From Abiotrophia sp938010525 (GTDB taxonomy: Bacteria; Bacillota; Bacilli; Lactobacillales; Aerococcaceae): a DNA stretch of 64,000 nt. Below the pieces are notes generated by a model. It worked only from the letters and a program-made list of their open reading frames with translations. It was not told the DNA's origin and did not search any database. The number at the start of each line of letters is the position of its first letter. The stretch's first letter is position 1. Both the position numbers and the translations under genes were made by a program. This document shows positions 32,643 to 39,188 of this stretch, one piece after another. Where the stretch lies: NCBI RefSeq assembly GCF_938010525.1, contig NZ_CALLVK010000022.1, forward strand, positions 182,713 to 246,712. The letters are read 5' to 3'.

Positions 32643-34229
32643 TTAAGTTAGTTGAAGAACTCCATCAAGCTGTTGAAGGATTTCTGGATGTAAGTGATGT
32701 GTAACCATGATAAGCATTTTATCCTTTTGTTGGATAAGTAAATTTTCTATTTTTAGCATAGTTTCTTGGTCTAATCCAGATGTACTTTCATCCAATAAAA
32801 GAATAGGTTTATTATGTAACAGTGCACGGGCAATAGAAAGTCGTTGGAGTTGTCCCCCAGATAATAGACTGCCTTTGTCACCTATCTTTGTATTTAATCC
32901 ATCTGGAAGCTGATTGATTACTTGTTTTAGATCAAGAGCCTCTAAAATTTTATATATGTAGTCGTCCGATAATTCTTCTCCAAAAGTCAAATTTTCTAAA
33001 ATAGTACCCTCAATTTGACTATCGTATTGATTAATATAAATAATATTTTGATAAATTGAATCATAATCTACATCTAAAATACTATTTTCTCCATAGCGTA
33101 TAGTCCCTTGATAGTGCCTATTTTTACCTGCTAATAGATTCAACAAAGTAGATTTACCTGAACCACTATTTCCAGTAATGGCGTACTTTCCTCCCATCTT
33201 AAACCGATATGATAAACCATTAAATAATGGATTCTCTTGATATGCAAAACTAATATTTTCTAAGCTTAATTCATCTATAGGTGTTAGATTTTGAGAAATA
33301 TAATGAGCTGATTCTAATGCCTCAAATTTATCGAAAATAGGCTTGCTACTCTTGATAATGGCAAGATACTGGCTAATGTTACTTACTGTGTTAAAAATAT
33401 CACCCGCTAAAGAAGCAGTTGCTGATAAAGAACCAATTGTGACGATTTGTTGAACTGCTAAATAACCAGTCAAAGCATAAAGAGAGAACTGACTCAATAT
33501 ATTTCCTAGACCGCTTATAACAGTAACCCAACCAATCTCTTTCTGATAATTATTTTTTTCTTGAGCTAGATGATCTGATGCCTGTTCTGTCTTCTTGATA
33601 ATATAAGAAAACTTCCGATAAGAAAAAATTGTATCATAGGCCATTAAATAGTTGCCAATCTTCTGTATGAATTCCTCATTTGCTTGAGCCACTTGACGAG
33701 TAGTACGCTCCATCCTTCCGGAAAATAATTTGGGGATAAAAAGCAACACTAGAACTAGACTCGCCGTTAAAGCAATTAATGACCAATGCATGGTTAGGAG
33801 AGCAATTCCAGATGTAATGGCATTAATAATTCCTCCTATCAAGGCATACAGGGGAACCAAAGACTGTTTTTCGATTAAGTCCATATCATTGGTGAACCAA
33901 GAAACATATGATTGAGATTCCCTAGACTTGAAATCTTCATAGTCAATTTGGCTCAATTTTTTCAGTACTTTAATTCGTAAAAACGTTGTTTGCTGCTGAA
34001 TTAATTTGCTCTGATATCTTATTTTTAAATAAGTCATTCCTAACATTATCAAATAGGCCATCAATAAATAGCCCATCGCCTGCAAAAAATTGATAAGATT
34101 TAAGCTAATGAGCGCATCTAAAATAAAAATTTGCATCAAGCTAGTTGCCGTTAGCGCGAGCGCATTGCCTAACAAGATGATTACCATCAGGAGATTTTCC
34201 TTCCAAAAATGTTTGATGAGCTGTTTCAT
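32643..34229 (-). CDS. ABC exporter, fused membrane and ATPase domains (peptide exporter candidate)
   Basis: 528 residues. Six membrane helices (about residues 10-305) are followed by a complete ATPase: Walker A ITGNSGSGKSTLLNLLAG, Q-loop NQYDSQ, signature LLSGGQLQRLSIARAL, Walker B PILLLDEST and switch VTHH. There is no N-terminal peptidase domain, so it would not cleave double-glycine leaders. It is preceded 32 bases upstream by a 14-codon micro-ORF and divergently by an Rgg-type regulator, which suggests export of a small peptide. Base composition is more AT-rich than the neighbouring housekeeping genes, in line with transfer. Substrate unknown. Confidence 0.88.
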   Translation of the reverse strand: MKQLIKHFWKENLLMVIILLGNALALTATSLMQIFILDALISLNLINFLQAMGYLLMAYLIMLGMTYLKIRYQSKLIQQQTTFLRIKVLKKLSQIDYEDFKSRESQSYVSWFTNDMDLIEKQSLVPLYALIGGIINAITSGIALLTMHWSLIALTASLVLVLLFIPKLFSGRMERTTRQVAQANEEFIQKIGNYLMAYDTIFSYRKFSYIIKKTEQASDHLAQEKNNYQKEIGWVTVISGLGNILSQFSLYALTGYLAVQQIVTIGSLSATASLAGDIFNTVSNISQYLAIIKSSKPIFDKFEALESAHYISQNLTPIDELSLENISFAYQENPLFNGLSYRFKMGGKYAITGNSGSGKSTLLNLLAGKNRHYQGTIRYGENSILDVDYDSIYQNIIYINQYDSQIEGTILENLTFGEELSDDYIYKILEALDLKQVINQLPDGLNTKIGDKGSLLSGGQLQRLSIARALLHNKPILLLDESTSGLDQETMLKIENLLIQQKDKMLIMVTHHLHPEILQQLDGVLQLT

Positions 34230-34261
34230 TGATTTTTACCTACTTTCTGTTATGACATTTT

Positions 34262-34306
34262 CTAATAGTAATCAGATTCAAATTCAAAAATAATAGGTCT
34301 TCGCAT
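34262..34306 (-). CDS. Micro-ORF: 14-residue peptide MRRPIIFEFESDYY
   Basis: ATG at 34306 to TAG at 34262. AGAGGTGAT, close to a full match to the anti-Shine-Dalgarno sequence, lies 7 bases before the ATG, so translation is likely. The exporter gene starts 32 bases after its stop. The peptide is basic at the N-terminus, hydrophobic in the middle (PIIFEF) and ends in SDYY. It aligns without gaps with the micro-ORF at 35289-35327: M-basic-x-x-(I/V)-x-(F/L)-E-(F/L)-E. I recognise no known family. It could be a signal peptide precursor, a tiny exported peptide or a leader peptide. Confidence 0.6.
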   Translation of the reverse strand: MRRPIIFEFESDYY

Positions 34307-34357
34307 AGTATCATCACCTCTAATCCTTATTTACATTATTAATTCTATCGCTTAAAC

Positions 34358-34390
34358 TATAATCGTAGATAAAAATGTCGTATACGACAT
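34358..34390. promoter_or_regulatory. Divergent control region of the Rgg-type regulator and the peptide-exporter unit
   Basis: A plus-strand -10 TATAAT (34358-34363) serves the regulator; ACTATA (34356-34361) gives a minus-strand -10 TATAGT for the peptide and exporter. Neither has a good -35. A perfect 16-base palindrome ATGTCGTATACGACAT (34375-34390) lies just after the regulator's start point and where the peptide promoter's -35 would be. This suggests autoregulation and activation by the Rgg-type protein. Confidence 0.7.
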
Positions 34391-34405
34391 AAAGGGGAAT
34401 TACAG

Positions 34406-35266
34406 ATGGAAATTGGTGAAGCTCTATATCATTATCGTAAAAAATTGGGCCTAACAATGGAAGAAATGACCGTCGGTATCGTGACTCCTTCTTTTTACTC
34501 GAAGGTAGAAAAAGGTATCCACCGTATTTCAGCTGAGGATTTATTTAATATTCTTAATACACATGGCATTGATATCACGCAGTTTGTAAGGTCTGTTAAT
34601 ATTTCAAGCGATTCACTTGGTTTTGATCGCGCTCAGCATCAAATTCTTCAATACTATACACGCTATCAAAGTCAAAATCTAACTCAGTTGAAAAGTCAAT
34701 TTCAAGGTGATAAGAGTCTTAATCAACTTGAAAAAGATTTACTTACGGCAATTGTTGATGTCTATCTGGCCGACTTAAACGATGATATATCCATGGTTGC
34801 AGAAAATACCAAACATTTTCTGCAAGATAAGCTTTTCAGCGCTGAAAACTGGGATAGCTATAAATTATCTTTATATACTAATATTATGGATTTATATGAC
34901 CTAGAAGCTAACCGTCAAATGATTTTTTCTATACTTCGAAAAAATCTTGATGCTTATACAAGTAAACAACGCAGGATGATATTAGCAATTCTTAATAATT
35001 TTATTTATACTTGTATCAGAGAGAATGAAGATGAATTAGCTTGCTACTGTCTAACAATCATAGATAAAGAAGTTACTTTATACGAAAATCTTCCAGAAAA
35101 AATACACGCGCTATTTTACCAAGAACTATTATCCTACCGATCTAGACCACATTATTTACATGCAGACAAAATTGAACGCATCATTGATTCCCTTAGTCTA
35201 TATGGGCTCGAGGAGACTAGTCATCAATTTCGGAAATTCTATGAAGAAAATAAAAGCTGTGAATGA
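34406..35266 (+). CDS. Rgg/GadR/MutR-family transcriptional regulator (RRNPP type)
   Basis: 286 residues. N-terminal helix-turn-helix (IGEALYHYRKKLGLTMEEMTVGIVTPSFYSKVEKGIHRISAEDLFNILNTHGI) and an all-helical C-terminal domain of the Rgg peptide-binding kind, with segments such as YLADLNDDISMVAENTKHFL and RRMILAILNNFIYTCIRENEDE. Such proteins bind short imported peptides and activate nearby promoters. It is divergent from the 14-residue peptide and exporter and convergent with a second micro-ORF. It is AT-rich relative to housekeeping neighbours. AAAGGGG precedes the ATG and a strong terminator follows. Confidence 0.85.
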   Translation: MEIGEALYHYRKKLGLTMEEMTVGIVTPSFYSKVEKGIHRISAEDLFNILNTHGIDITQFVRSVNISSDSLGFDRAQHQILQYYTRYQSQNLTQLKSQFQGDKSLNQLEKDLLTAIVDVYLADLNDDISMVAENTKHFLQDKLFSAENWDSYKLSLYTNIMDLYDLEANRQMIFSILRKNLDAYTSKQRRMILAILNNFIYTCIRENEDELACYCLTIIDKEVTLYENLPEKIHALFYQELLSYRSRPHYLHADKIERIIDSLSLYGLEETSHQFRKFYEENKSCE

Positions 35267-35283
35267 CTGCATTCACAGCTTTT
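35252..35283. terminator. Terminator after the Rgg-type gene (both directions)
   Basis: A 14-base perfect stem AAAAGCTGTGAATG with loop ACTG and TTTTATT on the plus side. It also ends the minus-strand transcript of the micro-ORF at 35289-35327. Confidence 0.9.
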
Positions 35284-35288
35284 ATTCA

Positions 35289-35327
35289 TTACCCGATTTC
35301 TAATTCTAACTTCACTCGAATCTTCAC
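35289..35327 (-). CDS. Micro-ORF: 12-residue peptide MKIRVKLELEIG (GTG start)
   Basis: GTG at 35327 to TAA at 35289. A full AAGGAGG ribosome site (35336-35342) lies 8 bases upstream, much better than chance. The transcript would end at the hairpin 35252-35283. It is convergent with the Rgg-type gene, a layout known for some Rgg signal peptides. The peptide shares register and pattern with the 14-residue peptide, and the DNA (TTAGAATTAGAA versus TTTGAATTTGAA) is also similar. It is shorter and more charged than classical SHP pheromone precursors. Confidence 0.55.
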   Translation of the reverse strand: MKIRVKLELEIG

Positions 35328-35391
35328 TGTGGTTTCCTCCTTCCAATATATTAGGTGAGACTAGAAATCACAATGAATAGATAAGTGATTT

Positions 35392-35418
35392 TTAAATTCG
35401 ATCACCTTGATATGACAC
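35392..35418 (-). CDS. Possible micro-ORF: 8-residue peptide MSYQGDRI (GTG start)
   Basis: GTG at 35418 preceded by GGAGG at 8 bases, stop TAA at 35392. It lies upstream of the 12-residue micro-ORF and downstream of the degenerate operator copy (35473-35488). Such a short frame is expected by chance fairly often; only the ribosome site supports it. It may be a leader peptide. Confidence 0.25.
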   Translation of the reverse strand: MSYQGDRI

Positions 35419-35472
35419 TAGTATATCCTCCACGTGGTTGATATTTTAAAATATGGCTAATTCGAATAATAA

Positions 35473-35488
35473 TTGTCTAATACGAAAA
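35473..35488. promoter_or_regulatory. Degenerate second copy of the Rgg-region palindrome
   Basis: TTGTCTAATACGAAAA matches the palindrome at 34375-34390 in 11 of 16 positions (core 9 of 12) and lies upstream of the micro-ORFs at 35418 and 35327. This is a candidate for a second binding site of the same regulator. Chance similarity is not excluded. Confidence 0.4.
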
Positions 35489-35490
35489 AG

Positions 35491-35526
35491 AACCTTATTC
35501 CCAAGTAAATCGATAGGAATAAGGTT
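35491..35526. terminator. Terminator next to the truncated nitroreductase copy
   Basis: AACCTTATTCC and GGAATAAGGTT arms with a 14-base loop; CTTTTT follows on the minus strand and TTTTTG on the plus strand. It probably was the terminator of the now broken nitroreductase copy. Confidence 0.75.
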
Positions 35527-35533
35527 TTTGTAT

Positions 35534-35570
35534 ATCATTTATTTAACCCAAGTCACTAATTGATCCAGTG
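35534..35570 (-). pseudogene. 3' remnant of a nitroreductase gene
   Basis: 37 bases equal the end of the intact nitroreductase gene (36273-36309) with two mismatches, in the same frame: the remnant encodes LDQLVTWVK and a stop, the intact gene LNQLVTWVK and a stop. It breaks off exactly where the zinT remnant begins. Confidence 0.85.
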
Positions 35571-35657
35571 TTGGAAGAGATGGAAAATTGGCCAACCTAC
35601 TATCCAAGCAATCTTGATGTCTATGAAATCATCAATGAAATGATTGCCCACCATTAA
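35571..35657 (+). pseudogene. 3' remnant of a second zinT gene
   Basis: 87 bases align without gaps to the last 87 bases of zinT (32504-32590) with about six mismatches; the encoded end reads LEEMENWPTYYPSNLDVYEI, then INEMIAHH and a stop, against D, Q and D at three positions in zinT. No start or ribosome site remains. The divergence shows it is not a recent exact duplication. Confidence 0.9.
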
Positions 35658-35660
35658 TTT

Positions 35661-35705
35661 AAAAAGCCAGACTTGGAGGGATAAACCCCCTAGTCTGGCT
35701 TTTTT
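35661..35705. terminator. Bidirectional terminator after the zinT remnant and the ICMT-like gene
   Basis: AAAAAGCCAGACT and AGTCTGGCTTTTTT arms extended by GGAGGG/CCCCCT; strong in both directions. Confidence 0.9.
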
Positions 35706-35728
35706 AAAATTAGATAATACATAATTAT

Positions 35729-36250
35729 TTAAATATAACGTCGGACCCTTTTCATGTAGTCCTTATAGCTTTTTCCAAATTTTGCTAGACACCATCTTTC
35801 TTCAGAAAGAATAATCCAATGTGCTGAAATCTGGAAGATTAAGACTATTATCAACATTGGTACAGACTGTGTTAAGAAAGACATTCCTAAGAAACAAATA
35901 AAATAGGACACATACATCGGATTTCTTGAAATTTTATAGATTCCGTTAATATTTAACCCATTAACATCTGGCAATGCGAAGCATACAAGAGAAATTGCAC
36001 ATAATAGGATACCTACTATAAAAAAGACAGTTCCGCAATAAAATAAAAGTGAATCATCAATTTTTACTGATGAGACCATTAAGCATATGAACAATCCAAT
36101 ATTGGATATCTGATAAATGTAATATGCTATTTTTTCTGATTTTTGTAGTGGAGCAAAATATGTAGCTCGCTGTATCGCTTCCCTCTTTATGATTGCTAAT
36201 AATCCGAATCTTACTATTAAGAATAGCAGCAAAAGCCAAATTCCAGCCAC
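35729..36250 (-). CDS. Membrane methyltransferase, isoprenylcysteine/phospholipid methyltransferase family
   Basis: About 173 residues from a GTG at 36250, which is 7 bases from AAGGAGG; an ATG two codons earlier is too close to it. Four to five membrane helices are present. The C-terminal SAM-binding signature of ICMT/PEMT proteins is visible: NGIYKISRNPMYVSYF, then SEERWCLAKFGKSYKDYMKRVRRYI. Such enzymes methylate carboxyl groups, phospholipids or other membrane substrates; the target here is unknown. It lies between the zinT remnant and the intact nitroreductase gene, 27 bases after the latter, and is AT-rich, suggesting acquired DNA. Confidence 0.8.
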   Translation of the reverse strand: MAGIWLLLLFLIVRFGLLAIIKREAIQRATYFAPLQKSEKIAYYIYQISNIGLFICLMVSSVKIDDSLLFYCGTVFFIVGILLCAISLVCFALPDVNGLNINGIYKISRNPMYVSYFICFLGMSFLTQSVPMLIIVLIFQISAHWIILSEERWCLAKFGKSYKDYMKRVRRYI

Positions 36251-36277
36251 TATCATCCCTCCTTAAAAGTTCATCAT

Positions 36278-36940
36278 TTATTTAACCCAAGTCACTAATT
36301 GATTTAGTGGCTGACGAGTTTTTTGAGGGACTGACCCAAGTCCATAGCCGAAAGCCACCATGACAGAGACACCCCATTCACTAGATTCTAATAGACCACG
36401 TTCAGTTAACAAATCAGTCACTGCCTGGCGATTGAAGCCTTCCATAGCCAGAGAATCAATGCCTCTCAAGGCTGCAACTTGCATCATCTGAGATAGTGCT
36501 AGGTAGGACTGCTTGCTAGCCCAATCGAAGGTGGCCCGTTCAGAACTCAATAAGTCGAAATCTTCCTTCTGGAAGGTCTCGAAGCGTTGTTGCTTAAATT
36601 CACAGAGGTCTTCTGGCAGTCCTTGAATTTCCCGCATCATGTAATCAATATAAGGCGCATCATAGCGTAAACTATCCTGCGTGCGCGATAAAATGATGAC
36701 AAAATGGCTAGCTGATGCTAAAGCTTTCTGAGCACCTAGGGCGATAGGTGCCAAGGCTTGCTTGAGTGACTCCGATTCAATGACTAAAAAGTGCCAAGGC
36801 TCAAACCCATAAGAACTAGGGGCTAATTGGCCAGCTTCTAAAATCAAGTGGAAATCCTGGTCAGAAATCTTACGATTGGGATCATAGTCGCGACAAGCAT
36901 AACGTCGCTTAAGTAAATCTCGAATAGCTTCTGGGGTCAT
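36278..36940 (-). CDS. NAD(P)H-dependent nitroreductase family protein
   Basis: 220 residues. The flavin reductase fold is shown by LKRRYACRDYDPNRKISDQDFHLILEAGQLAPSSYGFEPWHFLVIES (FMN-binding Arg and Ser region), YLALSQMMQVAALRGIDSLAMEGFN and the end GVSVMVAFGYGLGSVPQ. It would reduce nitro compounds or quinones with FMN. Substrate not determinable. It directly follows rpmH's terminator on the minus strand. A 37-base copy of its 3' end lies at 35534-35570. Confidence 0.9.
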   Translation of the reverse strand: MTPEAIRDLLKRRYACRDYDPNRKISDQDFHLILEAGQLAPSSYGFEPWHFLVIESESLKQALAPIALGAQKALASASHFVIILSRTQDSLRYDAPYIDYMMREIQGLPEDLCEFKQQRFETFQKEDFDLLSSERATFDWASKQSYLALSQMMQVAALRGIDSLAMEGFNRQAVTDLLTERGLLESSEWGVSVMVAFGYGLGSVPQKTRQPLNQLVTWVK

Positions 36941-36984
36941 GATAGGGTCCTTTCTTTAGGTAGCTTACTGTATATTAAGAAGAA

Positions 36985-37011
36985 AGGCCGCTTCTGGTTT
37001 AGAAGCGGCCT
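36985..37011 (-). terminator. Terminator after rpmH
   Basis: A perfect 11-base stem AGGCCGCTTCT with a five-base loop and TTCTTCTT on the minus strand. It cuts rpmH off from downstream genes. Confidence 0.88.
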
Positions 37012-37026
37012 GTTAAGGTCTCAGAA

Positions 37027-37161
37027 TTATTGAGCTAGACGTTTGCGTCCTTTTTGGCGGCGACGTTTTAAGACGTTACGGCCGTTTTTAGTGCTCATAC
37101 GTTTACGGAAACCATGCACTTTTTTACGTGTACGTTTCTTTGGTTGGTAAGTTCTCTTCAT
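37027..37161 (-). CDS. rpmH: 50S ribosomal protein L34
   Basis: 44 residues: MKRTYQPKKRTRKKVHGFRK, then RMSTKNGRNVLKRRRQKGRK and RLAQ, the canonical L34 sequence. GGAGGTG precedes the ATG at 37161. It is divergent from dnaA across oriC, as in most Firmicutes. Its usual downstream partner rnpA is displaced by the accessory island. Confidence 0.97.
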   Translation of the reverse strand: MKRTYQPKKRTRKKVHGFRKRMSTKNGRNVLKRRRQKGRKRLAQ

Positions 37162-37203
37162 GCGATCCACCTCCTGCTGCATTCTTGTGTAGAGTACTAG
37201 ATT

Positions 37204-37232
37204 AGTTTAATGAAGTTAGAGCTGAAAGTCAA
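37204..37232 (-). promoter_or_regulatory. Promoter of rpmH
   Basis: On the minus strand TTGACT (37227-37232), 17 bases, TAAACT (37204-37209). Confidence 0.7.
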
Positions 37233-37304
37233 GGATTTTTGTAACTTTTGCTAAACTTTCTCTGTCTCAAGTGGGCACTGAATCCGACTTACTGTGCACA
37301 AATA

Positions 37305-37574
37305 TGTGGATAAGTAGAATAAACTGTGCATAAGTCTCAACTATATCCACAAGTTATTTTAAACTTATCCACATTTTTAAACTTATGCACATTTTAGCGA
37401 CTTATGCACAGAAATAAGTTGATAATTACCCTAAAAGCTTATATAATAAGGTTCGTATGACTTTCACTTATGCACACCTAACTGTTATTTTCTCTCTAAA
37501 TGGACTTTATCCACACTTTTCATTCACCTGTGGATAAGTTTCCGTTCATATGTGGATAGAGGGACTTATCCACA
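37305..37574. other. oriC, dnaA-upstream cluster of DnaA boxes
   Basis: Eleven 9-base DnaA boxes or near matches: perfect TTATCCACA in either orientation at 37305, 37365, 37507, 37529 and 37566; TTATGCACA type at 37325, 37383, 37402 and 37468; one-mismatch boxes at 37343 and 37551. Together with the dnaA-dnaN cluster this is a bipartite origin. The AT-rich segment at 37411-37450 separates two subclusters. Confidence 0.95.
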
Positions 37575-37602
37575 GAAACTAGAGATAGCAAGCTGATTAT
37601 GC

Positions 37603-37608
37603 TATAAT
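37603..37608 (+). promoter_or_regulatory. dnaA promoter -10 (extended)
   Basis: TATAAT preceded by TGC at the extended position, with a poor -35. The DnaA box at 37566-37574 lies just upstream of the -35, a place suited to autorepression by DnaA. Confidence 0.7.
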
Positions 37609-37649
37609 AGAAGTGATTGATTCTGCTTATGAAAGAGGTGACCCCGTCA

Positions 37650-39014
37650 ATGGAAGAGAAAGAGCTCTTTTGGCAAGAACTCCTAGAATATATACGCCAT
37701 TATGGTGGTTTAGACGAAAAGACTTTTGAAGCTTTTGTTTCTAGTGCTGATATCATGGAATTAACAGAAAACTCCTTTAAACTGCGCGTTCCCAATAGTC
37801 TTATTCGGAACTTCTGGGAACAGGGGAAGCTTAAGAATGTCGTAGTAGATTTTTCCTTATCTACCTTTGGACGTCAGTACCAAGCCAAATATGTGGTATC
37901 TCCTTCTAAGCAGCAGGTAAATACTCCAGTAGTCCAGACACCAGTCCATATTTCTCCCTTGGAGATGGAACCCAATGAACCGAGTTCTTACAGTCGCTCC
38001 CAATTAAATCCTAACTATACCTTCTCTAATTTTGTCATCGGGGAGGCCAATAAAATGGCCCATGCAGCAGCCTTGACCGTCTGTGACGCCCCGGGAGAGA
38101 CTTACAACCCTTACTTGATTTATGGGGGCGTGGGGCTAGGTAAAACCCACCTCATGCAGGCTATTGGGAACGAAATCCTTAGTCGCCAACCACATGCTAA
38201 GATTAAGTATGCCACGACTGAATCCTTTACTAATGACTTTATTACCGCTTTAGAGAAAAATACAATCGAAGAATTCCGCCATATGTACCGAAAGATTGAT
38301 GTGCTCTTGATTGATGATATTCAGTTTTTAAGTAATAAAAACAAGACGCGCGAAGAATTCTTCCATACCTTTAATGAGCTTTATAATCACGGCAAACAGA
38401 TTGTTATGACCTGTGACCGCTTGCCAAGTTCCTTAAGTGGCTTAGAAGATCGACTGATTAGTCGCTTTGCTTGGGGCTTACAGATTGATATTACGCCGCC
38501 AGACTTTGAAACGCGGATTGCCATCTTACGTAAGAAAGCAAGTAATGAATTCTCGGCCGATACCCTGCAATATATCGCCAGCCACGTGAATACCAATATC
38601 CGGGAACTAGAAGGTGCCTTGACGCGGGTCACAGCCTATGCGACTATCCACAACCGTGAAATTACCACTAATTTAGCGGCCGAAGCCCTATCTAGTCTCC
38701 TCAATGGAACTCCAACTATGAGCGATAAGCTATCCATTGATGAGATTGTCACCCAGGTTGGACGCTACTATAATGTCGAAATAGATGAATTAAAGGGCAA
38801 GAAACGGACCAAGGAAATCGTTCATCCCCGTCAAGTTGCCATGTATCTCTGTCGTGAATTAACGGATGTCTCCTTCCCAAAAATTGGCGAAGCCTTCGGC
38901 AAGCGTAATCACACCACCATTATCCATGCCTATGAGAAAATCAATGACGAATTACAACATAATGCTCGACTCAAACAGGAGCTCAGTGAGCTCAAACAAA
39001 AACTAGGTCAGTAA
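37650..39014 (+). CDS. dnaA: Chromosomal replication initiator DnaA
   Basis: 454 residues from the ATG at 37650, which follows AAAGAGGTGA at 8 bases. Domain I (ELFWQELLEYIRHYGGLDEKTFEAFV), a short variable linker, the AAA+ domain with Walker A YGGVGLGKTHLMQAIG and Walker B VLLIDDIQFL, and domain IV with the DnaA signature HPRQVAMYLCRELTDVSFPKIGEAFGKRNHTTIIHAY. It binds the boxes on both flanks and melts the origin. Confidence 0.98.
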   Translation: MEEKELFWQELLEYIRHYGGLDEKTFEAFVSSADIMELTENSFKLRVPNSLIRNFWEQGKLKNVVVDFSLSTFGRQYQAKYVVSPSKQQVNTPVVQTPVHISPLEMEPNEPSSYSRSQLNPNYTFSNFVIGEANKMAHAAALTVCDAPGETYNPYLIYGGVGLGKTHLMQAIGNEILSRQPHAKIKYATTESFTNDFITALEKNTIEEFRHMYRKIDVLLIDDIQFLSNKNKTREEFFHTFNELYNHGKQIVMTCDRLPSSLSGLEDRLISRFAWGLQIDITPPDFETRIAILRKKASNEFSADTLQYIASHVNTNIRELEGALTRVTAYATIHNREITTNLAAEALSSLLNGTPTMSDKLSIDEIVTQVGRYYNVEIDELKGKKRTKEIVHPRQVAMYLCRELTDVSFPKIGEAFGKRNHTTIIHAYEKINDELQHNARLKQELSELKQKLGQ

Positions 39015-39037
39015 GCTTGTTGATAAGTCTAAACACT

Positions 39038-39170
39038 TGTGGATAATTATGCACAGGGTTTTCCACATGAGAAAATCCCTTTATCTTCCCACTCAAGACA
39101 GTCTTCCACAGAATCCACAAGCCTTATGATGAAGAAGACTATATATATTTATCTTATTATATTTATGAAT
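39038..39170. other. oriC, dnaA-dnaN part with DnaA boxes and AT-rich unwinding candidate
   Basis: TGTGGATAA (39038-39046) directly abuts TTATGCACA (39047-39055); further box-like sites lie at 39059, 39102 and 39111. They are followed by a very AT-rich stretch (39139-39170), the likely DNA unwinding element. I could not identify a convincing DnaA-trio run. Confidence 0.85.
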
Positions 39171-39188
39171 AAAAGGAGTCGACCCCCC

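Noticed and set aside
34262..34306. Microcin C-like heptapeptide precursor or radical-SAM RiPP
   Set aside because: No ThiF-like adenylyltransferase and no radical SAM gene nearby, and the peptide does not end in Asn.
34262..35327. Classical SHP pheromone pair
   Set aside because: SHP precursors are about 20-25 residues and strongly hydrophobic; these are 12-14 residues with several charged residues. Kept only as a peptide system of unknown type.
31723..37026. Transposon or prophage as the vehicle of the island
   Set aside because: No transposase, integrase, attachment repeats or tRNA gene are visible; the stubs fit homologous recombination better.
39120..39170. DnaA-trio element beside the unwinding region
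   Set aside because: The sequence before the AT-rich stretch does not show a run of CTA-type triplets in the needed orientation.
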